A stretch of DNA of 44,172 nucleotides from JAYZBC01 sp036339375 (GCA_036339375.1 JAYZBC010000006.1:1-44172); one strand, 5' to 3'; positions 33,120-42,123 are shown, counted from the first letter of the stretch. Made by a program: numbers and translations. The notes: a model not told the origin generated them from the sequence alone.

Positions 33120-33737
33120 TCATCGAAGAGGAGAAAAATCGGCGGCTAACACAATTTTATTTTCCTGGGCAACCAACTCATCCCCTCCACCCTTTGGCGG
33201 CCATATTCCTTTATTGGTCGCCTCTTCACGAACCTGGCGGCGGTGCTCTAAACTTTCATAAGGCCAAATATGGACAAACTTATTCAGAGGGCCTAATTCA
33301 GTCGTCATGGCCATAAGTAGAGGAGAAATTTTTTCTCTTTCTTCCATAGCCGCGGCCCAACGTTCTTGAATTCCTCCTACAGAGTGGGGTTTGATGGTAT
33401 AACTCCGCCATTCGAAAACCGGTCCAACATTTCCGGTTTTGAATTCGGGGGTAAATGGGAAAGGTACAAAAATTTCCGACAACTGATCCACTAAAAATTC
33501 TGAAATATGGGGTGGCCAGTTTGGATCCGTTGACGCTTTTGTACGAATTTCGGTTCTTTGTTGCAGGTCTTCATAAGGCCAGATATGGATAATTTGGTTT
33601 AATGCCCCTATTTCAGTGTGGAAAAAAGCAGATAATTCTGAAAATTGTTTCCGGCTTGTATACGCCTCACCAAACCTTTTAATAACTTCATTTTGGGACC
33701 TGGGTTGCAACCGGTAGGTTCTCACTTCATAAATCAT
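33120..33737 (-). CDS. Tandem NIPSNAP-domain protein
   Basis: This 205-residue protein contains two repeats of a dimeric alpha-beta barrel NIPSNAP fold: MIYEVRTYRLQ...HIWPYEDLQQR...DPNWPP (residues 1-77) and EWRSYTIKP...HIWPYESLEHR...KGIWPP (109-185). The shared HIWPYExLxxR and WPP motifs show internal duplication. NIPSNAP proteins often lie in catabolic operons without a known reaction. It has AAGGAGG before the ATG on the minus strand, and is the last gene of the ligAB-type set; a gap of 124 nt separates it from the preceding gene. Confidence 0.88.
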   Translation of the reverse strand: MIYEVRTYRLQPRSQNEVIKRFGEAYTSRKQFSELSAFFHTEIGALNQIIHIWPYEDLQQRTEIRTKASTDPNWPPHISEFLVDQLSEIFVPFPFTPEFKTGNVGPVFEWRSYTIKPHSVGGIQERWAAAMEEREKISPLLMAMTTELGPLNKFVHIWPYESLEHRRQVREEATNKGIWPPKGGGDELVAQENKIVLAADFSPLR

Positions 33738-33861
33738 TTAATACCTCCTTAACTACCTTTTTTTATAACTTAAAGCAGTTTTTTAAATTAAAAATATATT
33801 AAAACACAAATTTAAAGTATGCGGGTTAGTATTTAAGGTCTTTCAAAAAATGATTTTACTA

Positions 33862-34653
33862 TTAGTTAGCCGTAGGTAAGGTTGCTGAATAATTCTCCGG
33901 TAAATGAGTATAATCTGCTAGTAAACTCCCAAATCCCTCAATCGAATCCGTAATTCCGTTGTCACGGAGAGCAAACCAATACGTTGCAGTGTTTATTGCT
34001 ATTACAGGTTTTTGTAACAATTTTTCAGCCATACCTGCTAGCCTCGCCATCGCAAGGTTAGTCCCCACCTGCACTACCGCTTCAATATCATCGCCATTAA
34101 GTTCCATAATAGATTTTGCTAAATCGTCTTCAGAAACATGGGCAATTAAGACCGGACTCTTGCACTTTAAACCCTTCAACCTAACAACCTTAAAACCACA
34201 ATCACCAAAAAATTTTAATACGTTTTCATCTCCAACCGGCCAATATGGTGTCAACACCGCTATACGTTTAATATCACCATAAGAACGTAAGGCCGCCTGG
34301 CAGGCGTCCGAACCCATTGCAACCTTCAAACCTGAAAGTTCTTCCATTCTCGCCTTTAACTCAATACTCGTTTTCAATCCTCCCCAAAATGTCTCAGAAG
34401 ACATACCCATTACCAAATAATCTGGATGGCACGTCAAAATACGGTTTACGGCGTTATCCATTTCCTTCCTAATGTTATCCATCAATTTGTTAAAATCGTC
34501 ATCACTTTCTACTGGTTCATCAGGTATCCAAACACGAGAAAAATGGTTGGTGACCCCTCTTGCACGCATATCCTCAAATTCTGGTTGAACAGAGGTGTTT
34601 GTCGAGGGGGCAATTACACCAAATTTACGCCGCCAACCAAGTGAGTCAGTCAT
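33862..34653 (-). CDS. Maleate isomerase/arylmalonate decarboxylase-like protein (Asp/Glu racemase superfamily), catalytic Cys missing
   Basis: This 263-residue protein has the two-domain fold of maleate cis-trans isomerase and arylmalonate decarboxylase. The landmarks are FGVIAPSTNTSVQPEF, MGMSSETFWGG (82-92) and VVQVGTNL (193-200). The first catalytic position is Ser (85/86) rather than Cys, and the second, where AMDase and maleate isomerase carry Cys before Gly/Thr, reads Val-Gly-Thr. Thus neither expected Cys is present; the four Cys lie elsewhere (75, 118, 152, 164). It may use other chemistry or substrate. Its start lies just before the cysteine hydrolase stop, and the pair is transcribed together. 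Confidence 0.83.
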   Translation of the reverse strand: MTDSLGWRRKFGVIAPSTNTSVQPEFEDMRARGVTNHFSRVWIPDEPVESDDDFNKLMDNIRKEMDNAVNRILTCHPDYLVMGMSSETFWGGLKTSIELKARMEELSGLKVAMGSDACQAALRSYGDIKRIAVLTPYWPVGDENVLKFFGDCGFKVVRLKGLKCKSPVLIAHVSEDDLAKSIMELNGDDIEAVVQVGTNLAMARLAGMAEKLLQKPVIAINTATYWFALRDNGITDSIEGFGSLLADYTHLPENYSATLPTAN

Positions 34654-35331
34654 TTATTTATCCTCTGGGTTACTGTTTAGAGATTGCCCTGGGTGCAGGG
34701 CGTCTAATTCTTCCATCACGTCAGACAAGGACATCACGTCTGCGTATTTTTGGTCCATATCGAATAAGTTTGCTTCATGAGGACCAATGGCTCTGTCGCC
34801 AACACATTCACGTGGAACTATTGGACGGTAACCAAACCCCATTCCATCAACCACCGAAGCACGTACACACCCGGAGGTGGTACAACCGGCAACAATTGTT
34901 GTATCTATCTTTTTTTGCGCAAGCCAACCGGACAGGTCAGTACCAAAAAATGCTGAAGGATAACGTTTTTCAACGATCCGTTCTCCCGCCCGGGGGGCTA
35001 ATTGGTCTACAACCTCGGTCGCATGACTTCCACGGATTAAACCTTCCCTCAACCGCGGCATTTTTAAATTAAAAATTCCGTCTTCCGATCCATCTTCAGA
35101 ATAACAATGTACAGTATAAGCCACTGGTAAAGATCTGTGACGAGCGGCTGCCAGTAAAATTTCTGTGTTATCAATCGCGGACTGAATATTTCCTCCGCCA
35201 AAGGCATCCGGATCGTTGAAGCCATTAATAAAATCAATAATGAGAAGTGCAGGGTTCTGACCGAAACCCATACGCGCACCTAAACCTTGTTTTTTATAAA
35301 TTTCGGTGTCTTTACCCATAATATTCTCCAA
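34654..35331 (-). CDS. Isochorismatase-family cysteine hydrolase (N-carbamoylsarcosine/maleamate amidase-like)
   Basis: This 225-residue alpha/beta hydrolase has the triad Asp33 (LLIIDFINGF), Lys122 (VEKRYPSAFFGT) and Cys155 (TTSGCVRAS). The cis-peptide region AGCTTSGC is typical of nicotinamidase, N-carbamoylsarcosine amidase and maleamate amidase (NicF) relatives. It should hydrolyse an amide or related C-N bond. The gene abuts the maleate-isomerase-like gene (stop 34654, start 34653). In nicotinate catabolism a maleamate amidase and a maleate isomerase act one after the other, which supports an analogous pair here. The first Met could also be residue 5. Confidence 0.87.
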   Translation of the reverse strand: MENIMGKDTEIYKKQGLGARMGFGQNPALLIIDFINGFNDPDAFGGGNIQSAIDNTEILLAAARHRSLPVAYTVHCYSEDGSEDGIFNLKMPRLREGLIRGSHATEVVDQLAPRAGERIVEKRYPSAFFGTDLSGWLAQKKIDTTIVAGCTTSGCVRASVVDGMGFGYRPIVPRECVGDRAIGPHEANLFDMDQKYADVMSLSDVMEELDALHPGQSLNSNPEDK

Positions 35332-35341
35332 ATTGTTCTTT

Positions 35342-36562
35342 TTACAAAACAGTGTGCCTCGGACGTGTAAATACTATTGTGATGATAGAAATAAAAACAA
35401 GAATAGCTAAAAAACCAAATAAAACCCTCGGTTGCCCCAGGTCCAAAATCCATCCGCATAAAACAGGCCCGATAAAATTTCCAATACTCATTCCCGTGGA
35501 AGTATAGCCAAACGCAATGCCAGCTGAACCCTCAGGGGATGCCTTACGCGTTAAAATATCGCGTGAGGGGCTGCTGATGCCATAACATAAACCGCTTAAA
35601 ATCATTCCAGCCAACATAAAGAAAAAAACACCCCCACCAAAGGCAAGGAGCATAATAAAAGAAGCCATGAAAAATACCGCTACCGACGCCACCAAATTAT
35701 GACGGTTCGTTTGGTCTGCTAACCATCCACCTAAAATTACTCCGGCAGCACTAGCCACCAAGTAACCTGTCAAAACGGTACTCGCTAGCATTTTTTCTAC
35801 GCCAAAAAGTGAAACATTGGCAACAATTGAGAAGGACATAACACCTGAAGTGGAAATTGCGGTTATTAAATAGAAAAGAAACATCATGAGCAAAGGCAAA
35901 GACCTTAAGAGTACCAAATTTTCACGAAAACTTAAATTTTTTGTATTTGTTTTAGGCTCATTCGCATTTAAATTATTTTTATCATTGAGGTAACTGGACC
36001 AAAATAGCAACATTGCTGTAACACCGATGCCAATCACTCCGATAACTGAAACTGCTGTCCTCCAATCAGTCCAAAGAGCCAGGGGCAACATAACTAGTGA
36101 TGCCCCTCCCCACCCTAAATATCCCATGAAGGAATGAATACTCACGGCACGGCCAAACACATGGTTTTCTAAACGAGCGGAGAGAATAGAGAAATTAGCA
36201 GGATGAAAAACACTGTTCCCAATCCCAGCAACAACGAAAAGAAAGAATAGTGTCCAGTATCCGTTTGCAAGCCCAACCAGGAGAAGGCTGAAACCCATAA
36301 TGGCAACACCGGTTATCAGTATGTACTTCGCACCGAACCGATCCACAACAAAACCTGAAGGAAGCTGCCATACAGCAGTCATTACATTCATTGCTGAAAC
36401 AATGGCACCGAGCGCTGTAAAAGTAACGCCAAGTTCTGGTTGAATGAGCAAAAATAGCGGAGGCAATGAGAGCATGACAAAATGACTGTAGAAATGCCCC
36501 ACACTAACTAAAGCAACAACCCAACCCTGATCTTTTCCCTTAGTCTTACTTTCTAAATTCAC
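35342..36562 (-). CDS. MFS transporter of the ligAB-type cluster
   Basis: This is a 406-residue, 12-span permease. The loop motif is GFVVDRFGAKYILI, the second loop GGWLADQTNRHNLV, and the SSPSRDILTRKASPEGSAG segment is in the second half. It is unlike the 31802 MFS protein in detail. It sits 10 nt upstream of the cysteine hydrolase and 17 nt after the SDR gene, so it is within one operon and probably imports the compound degraded there (inference). Confidence 0.87.
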   Translation of the reverse strand: MNLESKTKGKDQGWVVALVSVGHFYSHFVMLSLPPLFLLIQPELGVTFTALGAIVSAMNVMTAVWQLPSGFVVDRFGAKYILITGVAIMGFSLLLVGLANGYWTLFFLFVVAGIGNSVFHPANFSILSARLENHVFGRAVSIHSFMGYLGWGGASLVMLPLALWTDWRTAVSVIGVIGIGVTAMLLFWSSYLNDKNNLNANEPKTNTKNLSFRENLVLLRSLPLLMMFLFYLITAISTSGVMSFSIVANVSLFGVEKMLASTVLTGYLVASAAGVILGGWLADQTNRHNLVASVAVFFMASFIMLLAFGGGVFFFMLAGMILSGLCYGISSPSRDILTRKASPEGSAGIAFGYTSTGMSIGNFIGPVLCGWILDLGQPRVLFGFLAILVFISIITIVFTRPRHTVL

Positions 36563-36579
36563 GATGACAAATTTGTCTC

Positions 36580-37350
36580 TTAAATTAAATGTTGGCCTGC
36601 GTCCATACGAAAGGCTTCACCTGTCATCAAACCGGCCTCCTCAATTAACCACAAGGCCACCTTCGCCACATCGGTTGGCATCACAGGCTTCTGCAGTGGA
36701 AATTTTGTTTCCGCTTCTTCTACTCGTTTTTGGTATGCTTCTTTAGTCATAATTTTGCGAGTCCAATTGCCGAGTAACCCTCCAGGGCAAATAGCATTCA
36801 CTCGAATTTCCGGAGCTAATTGTCGGGCGAGGGATATAGTCAGCGTATTAAGCGCACCTTTCGAAGCGGAATAGGCCATGGAGCTTCCGTTACCCTTCCA
36901 AGCACCTATGGAAGAAATATTGACAATGGCAGCATCCCCTGAAAGACGTAGAAAAGGGGCCGAAGCCCGGGTCATTTGAAAAGTTCCTACTACATTCACC
37001 GAATAAATTCTTAGAAATTCCTCAGCGGTCAGTGCGTCTAAATCAGATTGAGGAACGGGTTTAGTCGTGGCAGCATTGTTAACCAAAACATCTATTCCTC
37101 CCCACTCCTTTATAGTTTCCTGGACCATATTTATACAATCTTGGTCTTTGGAAACGTCACCCTTGATAGCAAAACTTTTGACACCATATGAGCGACACGC
37201 CGCCACCGTTTCTTCTGCCCCCTTCTCGTTATTGACGTAATTTATAACGACATTACAACCCTTTGCCGCAATAGCCCTTGCTGTTTCCGCACCTATACCT
37301 ATAACAGATGAGGAACCTGTAACGATAGCTGAGCGCCCTTTAATGTCCAT
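36580..37350 (-). CDS. Short-chain dehydrogenase/reductase
   Basis: This 256-residue classical SDR has catalytic Ser (NISSIGAW), Tyr-x3-Lys (YSASK) and the NNAA motif (LVNNAATTKP). The cofactor loop reads TGSSSVIGIGAETA, two residues longer than the usual TGxxxGIG. The residues after strand 2 (NYVNNEKGAEE) suggest NADP or NAD with no decisive Asp. It is the third gene of the minus-strand ligAB-type set, after a gap of 165 nt. It is likely to oxidise or reduce a ring-cleavage product or a side-chain alcohol. Confidence 0.88.
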   Translation of the reverse strand: MDIKGRSAIVTGSSSVIGIGAETARAIAAKGCNVVINYVNNEKGAEETVAACRSYGVKSFAIKGDVSKDQDCINMVQETIKEWGGIDVLVNNAATTKPVPQSDLDALTAEEFLRIYSVNVVGTFQMTRASAPFLRLSGDAAIVNISSIGAWKGNGSSMAYSASKGALNTLTISLARQLAPEIRVNAICPGGLLGNWTRKIMTKEAYQKRVEEAETKFPLQKPVMPTDVAKVALWLIEEAGLMTGEAFRMDAGQHLI

Positions 37351-37515
37351 TTAATTCTCCTCACTAAACATATCGATACGGTATCCGAACAACCCCAGAG
37401 GTTAAAGAGTTAACAAAAATTTTGAAAGGGAAGTATTAAGGGAATCAGGGCAACTAAAAAAAGGTGTATTTCATTTCAGGCTTAAAATCCTTGAATTCGC
37501 GTCAGGTTTTTTATT

Positions 37516-38355
37516 TTAGGTTAAATTCCCAAGCGCAAGGAGACCCATCCCGGTTGTCATGGGTGCATAGTAATTTCTGTGTATACGTTCCACTCTATCA
37601 CTAAGAGCACCCCGCATGACTAGCCACATAATGAGTTCCACGGCCTCGACACCGGCTTTTTCCATAATCTCTTGATGGGTGATACTTAAAAGCGTTTCGG
37701 GTTCTTTTTCAATCTTATCCAACCACCAGGAATCAAAGTCGGAGTTTATATAGCCAAACCTCTCACCGCTTAACTGGTGTGACATACCCCCGGTTCCGAG
37801 AATTACCACGTTAAGGTCCTCCTCCCAGCTGGAAATTGCATTCTTAATTTGCTGTCCAAACTTGTAACACCTAAGTGCAGTCGGTAGGGGATGCTGGATC
37901 ACATTAACCTGTATGGGTACAGCCTTAACAGACCAGTCAGGTACAGGGTCGAAGCAAAGATGCATAGGCACAAGGAACCCATGTTCAACTTTTAATTCCT
38001 GACAAACAGTAATATCAAATTCGTTATATACGAGTTGTTCACAAAGGTGCCAGGAAAACCTGGAATGCCCCTTAATAACCGGCAGGGGCCTGATCCCAAA
38101 CCCTTCATCCGCCAACTGGTATTCCTCCGAAGCCCCTACAGCAAAAGTTGGATATTTATCAAAGAAGAAATCTCCGCCGTGATCGTTGTAGATAACTACA
38201 GCGACATCTACTTTCATTTCTTTAAGCCATTCTTGTACAGGTTTATAAGCATCAAAGAGCGGTTTCCAGTCAGGCTCATCCGTCCTTCCCTGATCAAAGA
38301 CCACACCAACTGAAGGAACATGTGAGGTTCCAATCCCGCCAATTATTTTAGCCAT
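37516..38355 (-). CDS. ligB: LigB-type extradiol dioxygenase, catalytic (beta) subunit
   Basis: This 279-residue class III extradiol dioxygenase beta subunit keeps all catalytic residues seen in Sphingomonas LigB at near-identical positions: iron ligands His12 (GTSHVP), His59 (NDHG) and Glu240, plus catalytic His193 (GGMSHQ) and His125 (EHG). It opens a catechol-type ring next to the two hydroxyls using Fe(II) and O2. Protocatechuate is the classical substrate, but gallate, hydroxypyridine and other ring substrates are known in the family. It is 1 nt from LigA, so the heterodimer is made from one message. Confidence 0.9.
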   Translation of the reverse strand: MAKIIGGIGTSHVPSVGVVFDQGRTDEPDWKPLFDAYKPVQEWLKEMKVDVAVVIYNDHGGDFFFDKYPTFAVGASEEYQLADEGFGIRPLPVIKGHSRFSWHLCEQLVYNEFDITVCQELKVEHGFLVPMHLCFDPVPDWSVKAVPIQVNVIQHPLPTALRCYKFGQQIKNAISSWEEDLNVVILGTGGMSHQLSGERFGYINSDFDSWWLDKIEKEPETLLSITHQEIMEKAGVEAVELIMWLVMRGALSDRVERIHRNYYAPMTTGMGLLALGNLT

Positions 38356-38356
38356 A

Positions 38357-38716
38357 TTATCTTGCGCCTGATGCTTTCCGGGTATTCATAAATTCTTCGT
38401 ATGTTTGACCCCTTTGCTGAGCTCCCATGTGGTAGAGACCGACACCGAGGGCGGCCCCAAGCTTTATCAACATATAAATATTCCCACCAGCCTTGATCAA
38501 CCCCAAAAAATCTCGGTTTTTCACTAATTCTTTTTCTTTCTTGCTTAAACCCATTTTCTGTAAATAGGCATTTTTATCTGCCTTGAATGCTTCACGGTTT
38601 TTTGAAGAGGCAAGGGACATTGCAAATTTATTTATTCGATACCCTTTGGAGGAAGCCCTCCCATTAAAGATATATGACCCCGGTATTTCCTTCGCAAAAT
38701 CTATTTGGTTTGACAT
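38357..38716 (-). CDS. ligA: LigA-type extradiol dioxygenase, alpha subunit
   Basis: This 119-residue small subunit covers the catalytic site of LigB. Visible features are GYRINKFAMSLASSKNREAF, a helix with MGLSKKEKELVKNRD, and the family signature GGNIYMLIKLGAALGVGLYH followed by MGAQQRG. It is a separate gene, not fused as in DesB. It begins the catabolic set on the minus strand and is 50 nt downstream of glnS, which might share its promoter. Confidence 0.9.
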   Translation of the reverse strand: MSNQIDFAKEIPGSYIFNGRASSKGYRINKFAMSLASSKNREAFKADKNAYLQKMGLSKKEKELVKNRDFLGLIKAGGNIYMLIKLGAALGVGLYHMGAQQRGQTYEEFMNTRKASGAR

Positions 38717-38766
38717 GCTTTAACGGTCCTAAATTTACTTTAAATAAAAACAAGAATTTTCGTCGG

Positions 38767-40455
38767 TTATGTTTGATGAATATTTTTACGTTTAAAAGTG
38801 TCCCTCAAACTCACAGTCCTGTTGAAAGCAAGTTGTTCTTTACTATCTTTTGCATCGACACAAAAATATCCCAATCTCTCAAACTGTACAGGTACCTCTG
38901 ATTTTGCTTCTTTCAACGCCGGTTCGAGATAGCAGTTGTCTAAAACAGTCAAAGAATTGGGGTTAAGGGAGTTTTCAAAACGATCTTTATTTTCAATTTT
39001 TTCGTCAACAAATAAAGGTTCAAACAAACGCACTGTAGCCGGTATGGAATGTTGCGAAGAGACCCAATGCAATGTTCCCTTCACCTTTCGGCCATCAGGG
39101 GATTGGCCACCTTTTGTCAAAGGATCGTAAGAACAAATTATTTCAGTGATTTCTCCTTTTTCATTCCTTTTCACTTCTTTACAGGTAATGAAATAAGCGT
39201 AACGAAGCCTCACTTCCCTTCCTGGAGCCAATCGAAAAAAGTTTTTGGAGGGTTCCTCCATAAAATCTTCTTGTTCTATGTACAGCTCTCTTGAAAACGG
39301 TATCAAACGTTTCCCAGCTGACTTATTCCCAGGTAAATTTTCTGCTTCGATTTCTTCGGATCCACTTTCTGGGTAATTCTCAATGACTACTCTTACTGGG
39401 TTTAATACAGCCATTCGACGCACTGCATGTTCATTAAGATAGTTACGTATACAGTGATCAAGCAACACCGTTTCTACAGTGCCGTCAGTTTTCGTAATTG
39501 CTAACCTAGATACAAAATCTCTGATTGCTTCCGGAGGAACCCCTCGCCGCCTTAGACCTAATATTGTTGGCATTCTGGGGTCATCCCAGCCGGCCACTGT
39601 TTGGTTTATAATGAGCTGTGTCAGAAAACGTTTTGAGAGAACGGTATAAGATAAATTTAGACGTGAGAATTCATATTGTTTTGGTTTACAAGGCAATGGT
39701 AATAAATCAACAAGCCAATCATAGAGAGGACGATGATCCTCAAACTCAAGGGTACAGAGAGAATGAGTAACCCCTTCAATTGCATCAGTTTGTCCGTGTG
39801 CAAAATCGTAAGTTGGGTAAATACACCAATCACCTCCCGTACGTGGATGGTTGGCCTTTAAAATTCTATAAAGTATCGGATCTCTTAAATTTATATTACC
39901 TGAGGCCATGTTTATTTTTGCCCTTAAAACCCGAGCCCCTTCTTCAAACTCACCTGCCCGCATCCGTTTGAATAAATCAAGGTTCTCCTCTTTGCTCCGT
40001 TTCCGAAAAGGACTTTCTGTGCCTGCCTCTATTAACGACCCCCTATATTTATGGATTTCTTGAGCTGATAAATCGTCGACGTACGCCTTCCCTAAATTAA
40101 TTAAAAACACAGCATACTCATAAAGTTTTTCAAAATTATCGGAGGCATAATAAACTTTTCCATTCCAACGATAGCCTAGCCACCTAACATCCTCGCAAAT
40201 TGCTTCTATAAACTCCTGATCTTCCTTTGTGGGATTTGTATCATCAAAACGGAGGTGACATTCACCATTAAATTCTTTTGCAACGCCAAAGTTTAAACCC
40301 ATAGATTTTGCGTGACCGATATGCAGAAAGCCATTTGGTTCCGGTGGAAATCTAGTTACTACTCGTTTTATCACTCCCGAACGAAGATCTTTCTGAATTT
40401 TTTCTCTGATGAAATCCTTGATTTCATCCCTATTTTCCGATTCCTTTTTACTCAT
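38767..40455 (-). CDS. glnS: Glutaminyl-tRNA synthetase
   Basis: This 562-residue class I synthetase, GlnRS length, has the HIGH motif in PPEPNGFLHIGHAKS (residues about 40-54) and the KMSKR equivalent VLSKR at about 270. GlnRS-specific text includes FDDTNPTKE, SLCTLEFEDHRPLYDW and the C-terminal anticodon-binding barrels to about 560. It charges tRNA-Gln directly. Many Alphaproteobacteria lack glnS and use GatCAB amidation, so its presence is patchy in this class and may reflect transfer. It sits between catabolic genes on the minus strand. Confidence 0.95.
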   Translation of the reverse strand: MSKKESENRDEIKDFIREKIQKDLRSGVIKRVVTRFPPEPNGFLHIGHAKSMGLNFGVAKEFNGECHLRFDDTNPTKEDQEFIEAICEDVRWLGYRWNGKVYYASDNFEKLYEYAVFLINLGKAYVDDLSAQEIHKYRGSLIEAGTESPFRKRSKEENLDLFKRMRAGEFEEGARVLRAKINMASGNINLRDPILYRILKANHPRTGGDWCIYPTYDFAHGQTDAIEGVTHSLCTLEFEDHRPLYDWLVDLLPLPCKPKQYEFSRLNLSYTVLSKRFLTQLIINQTVAGWDDPRMPTILGLRRRGVPPEAIRDFVSRLAITKTDGTVETVLLDHCIRNYLNEHAVRRMAVLNPVRVVIENYPESGSEEIEAENLPGNKSAGKRLIPFSRELYIEQEDFMEEPSKNFFRLAPGREVRLRYAYFITCKEVKRNEKGEITEIICSYDPLTKGGQSPDGRKVKGTLHWVSSQHSIPATVRLFEPLFVDEKIENKDRFENSLNPNSLTVLDNCYLEPALKEAKSEVPVQFERLGYFCVDAKDSKEQLAFNRTVSLRDTFKRKNIHQT

Positions 40456-40674
40456 AACAAAACCATAACCTTGAAATTCTCTCCAACTATGAGGTGAATT
40501 TTTTTAGGGTACTAAATCCTATAAAAAATTTAATTTAAAATGCGGGTTTAAAAATACAACAAATAAATTTTAAAGACGTCATAATGACCTTAATTTGTTA
40601 AAAGTCTAAAGTGTTGTTTAAATTTTAATGAAGGTTTTTTCAATTTTTTAGGTTAAAGTTATCTAAACCAATTC

Positions 40675-42123
40675 TTAATCATAACTTGACAAAAGATGCT
40701 CAACCAACCCATCTAATTTATCCCATGGGGCATTTGCATAGCTGTAGCTATTCATTACGAAGCTAGGTCCAGCGTAAAATTTTTCATATAAAGCGTGCCG
40801 TCCGGCAAACTCAGAACCGAGCAAGTCCCAGGCTAATCTTAAAAGTTTCATTCTTTCTTTTCCGGTTTGTTCAGGTGTAGACCAATAAGACTCGAATTTT
40901 TTAACCAATTCAGGGTTTTCCAAAAAATTTGAGTCTGCTGGCAGTTGGATTGGTCCCCCACCCATCAATTCTCTCACTATATCAACAATTTCGTTATAAT
41001 TATTTGTGCACCAGTGCAATGCAGCATACATGTAACGACGGTTAACTGTGTAGAACCCTTCCACCATTTCTTCCCCAGAATGCAATTGTCCCATAATTAA
41101 ACCTTCCAGTGTGGATAATTTTGCTGAAAGCTCTCCAAGTTGGTTCTGAACAGCAGGAATTTCCAAAGTTTTATTTGATTTTGCTAAAGTATGTGCAATT
41201 CCAATTATAAGTTTTAATTTTTCCAAAAATCGGACATTTGCTTGATGATTTGCCAAGGCATGCCCAGGCGACAACATATACACGGCTCGGGTCATTTCAG
41301 TGCTATTATGGATAAAAACCCTTTCCCAAGGAATTTTTACATTTTCAAAAAGAACCGCAGCGTCTGTTTCATCATATTTTATAGACAGGGGCATATCGAA
41401 TTCTGAGGTCGCGTGAGCTTCATAAGACTTCCTCGACCAAATACTTACTCCTGGATAATTCAAGGGAACGGCGCAAGTAATAGTTTCATGTTCGAGACCA
41501 GGAGCAACTGGTTGTAAATTTCCAACCCATGTTTCGTGGCAAAAAACCGCTGCTGTCCCCAACATTTTCAAGCCATTCAACGTTACACCATTTTCATCTT
41601 CTTCAGTCACACACAACGTAGGGGAGTTAATTTTACTCTCCTTATAAACCGTACTACGACGGGCTGCCCCCTGAGGATTTGTAACAGTGTGCGCCAAGAA
41701 AAGATCTTCGCTTCTTGCCTTATAATAATAATTTGTAAGGTTAACCCCAAACCCCTCACCTACGCTTTCAAACAAGTCGGGGCGCATCGCTAACCCAGTT
41801 AGGTAGCTCGGAAAATTATCAGGAGAACGGCCAATCAAGCCGTAAGTCCAAGAAGCAATTCTTCGGTGGGTTTCAAATCTTTTTTCTAAATCATTTAGGT
41901 TTCTGGGTTGTAAATAATAATTGGAAAACTCTTCGTCTTTCACTTGGCTAACCATAACATCTCTGTTTTCAGGCAATCGTTTACGATCATAAATCATAGC
42001 TATAGTATTAGCTGCATTACGAAACGCAGGATGTGTTGTAACGTCGTTTACCTTTTCCTTACCAAGATAAACACAACGCCCATCCCTAATACTTCCAAGA
42101 AATTGTTTTCCAGTTAATAACAT
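40675..42123 (-). CDS. 4-Hydroxyphenylacetate 3-monooxygenase-like flavin oxygenase (HpaB family)
   Basis: This 482-residue protein is the large, FADH2-using component of a two-component aromatic hydroxylase. It begins GKQFLGSIRDGRCVYLGKEKV, and contains AHTVTNPQGAARRSTVYK, GVTLNGLKMLGTAAVF and WERVFIHNS, family features around the flavin and substrate site. No flavin reductase (HpaC) is in the window; it could be supplied elsewhere. The HpaB family also includes heteroaromatic (for example pyrrole-carboxylate) oxygenases, so a phenol is not the only option. A divergent promoter region (42124-42299) separates it from the MmgE/PrpD gene. Confidence 0.87.
   Translation of the reverse strand: MLLTGKQFLGSIRDGRCVYLGKEKVNDVTTHPAFRNAANTIAMIYDRKRLPENRDVMVSQVKDEEFSNYYLQPRNLNDLEKRFETHRRIASWTYGLIGRSPDNFPSYLTGLAMRPDLFESVGEGFGVNLTNYYYKARSEDLFLAHTVTNPQGAARRSTVYKESKINSPTLCVTEEDENGVTLNGLKMLGTAAVFCHETWVGNLQPVAPGLEHETITCAVPLNYPGVSIWSRKSYEAHATSEFDMPLSIKYDETDAAVLFENVKIPWERVFIHNSTEMTRAVYMLSPGHALANHQANVRFLEKLKLIIGIAHTLAKSNKTLEIPAVQNQLGELSAKLSTLEGLIMGQLHSGEEMVEGFYTVNRRYMYAALHWCTNNYNEIVDIVRELMGGGPIQLPADSNFLENPELVKKFESYWSTPEQTGKERMKLLRLAWDLLGSEFAGRHALYEKFYAGPSFVMNSYSYANAPWDKLDGLVEHLLSSYD

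Noticed and set aside
34560..35072. A 170-residue plus-strand frame opposite the hydrolase and isomerase-like genes
   Set aside because: It runs antisense through two genes with intact catalytic motifs. Its product has an atypical composition and no family resemblance.
37351..37515. A small gene or riboswitch between the SDR and LigB genes
   Set aside because: The 165 nt hold only short stop-interrupted frames and no strong or recognisable RNA structure.
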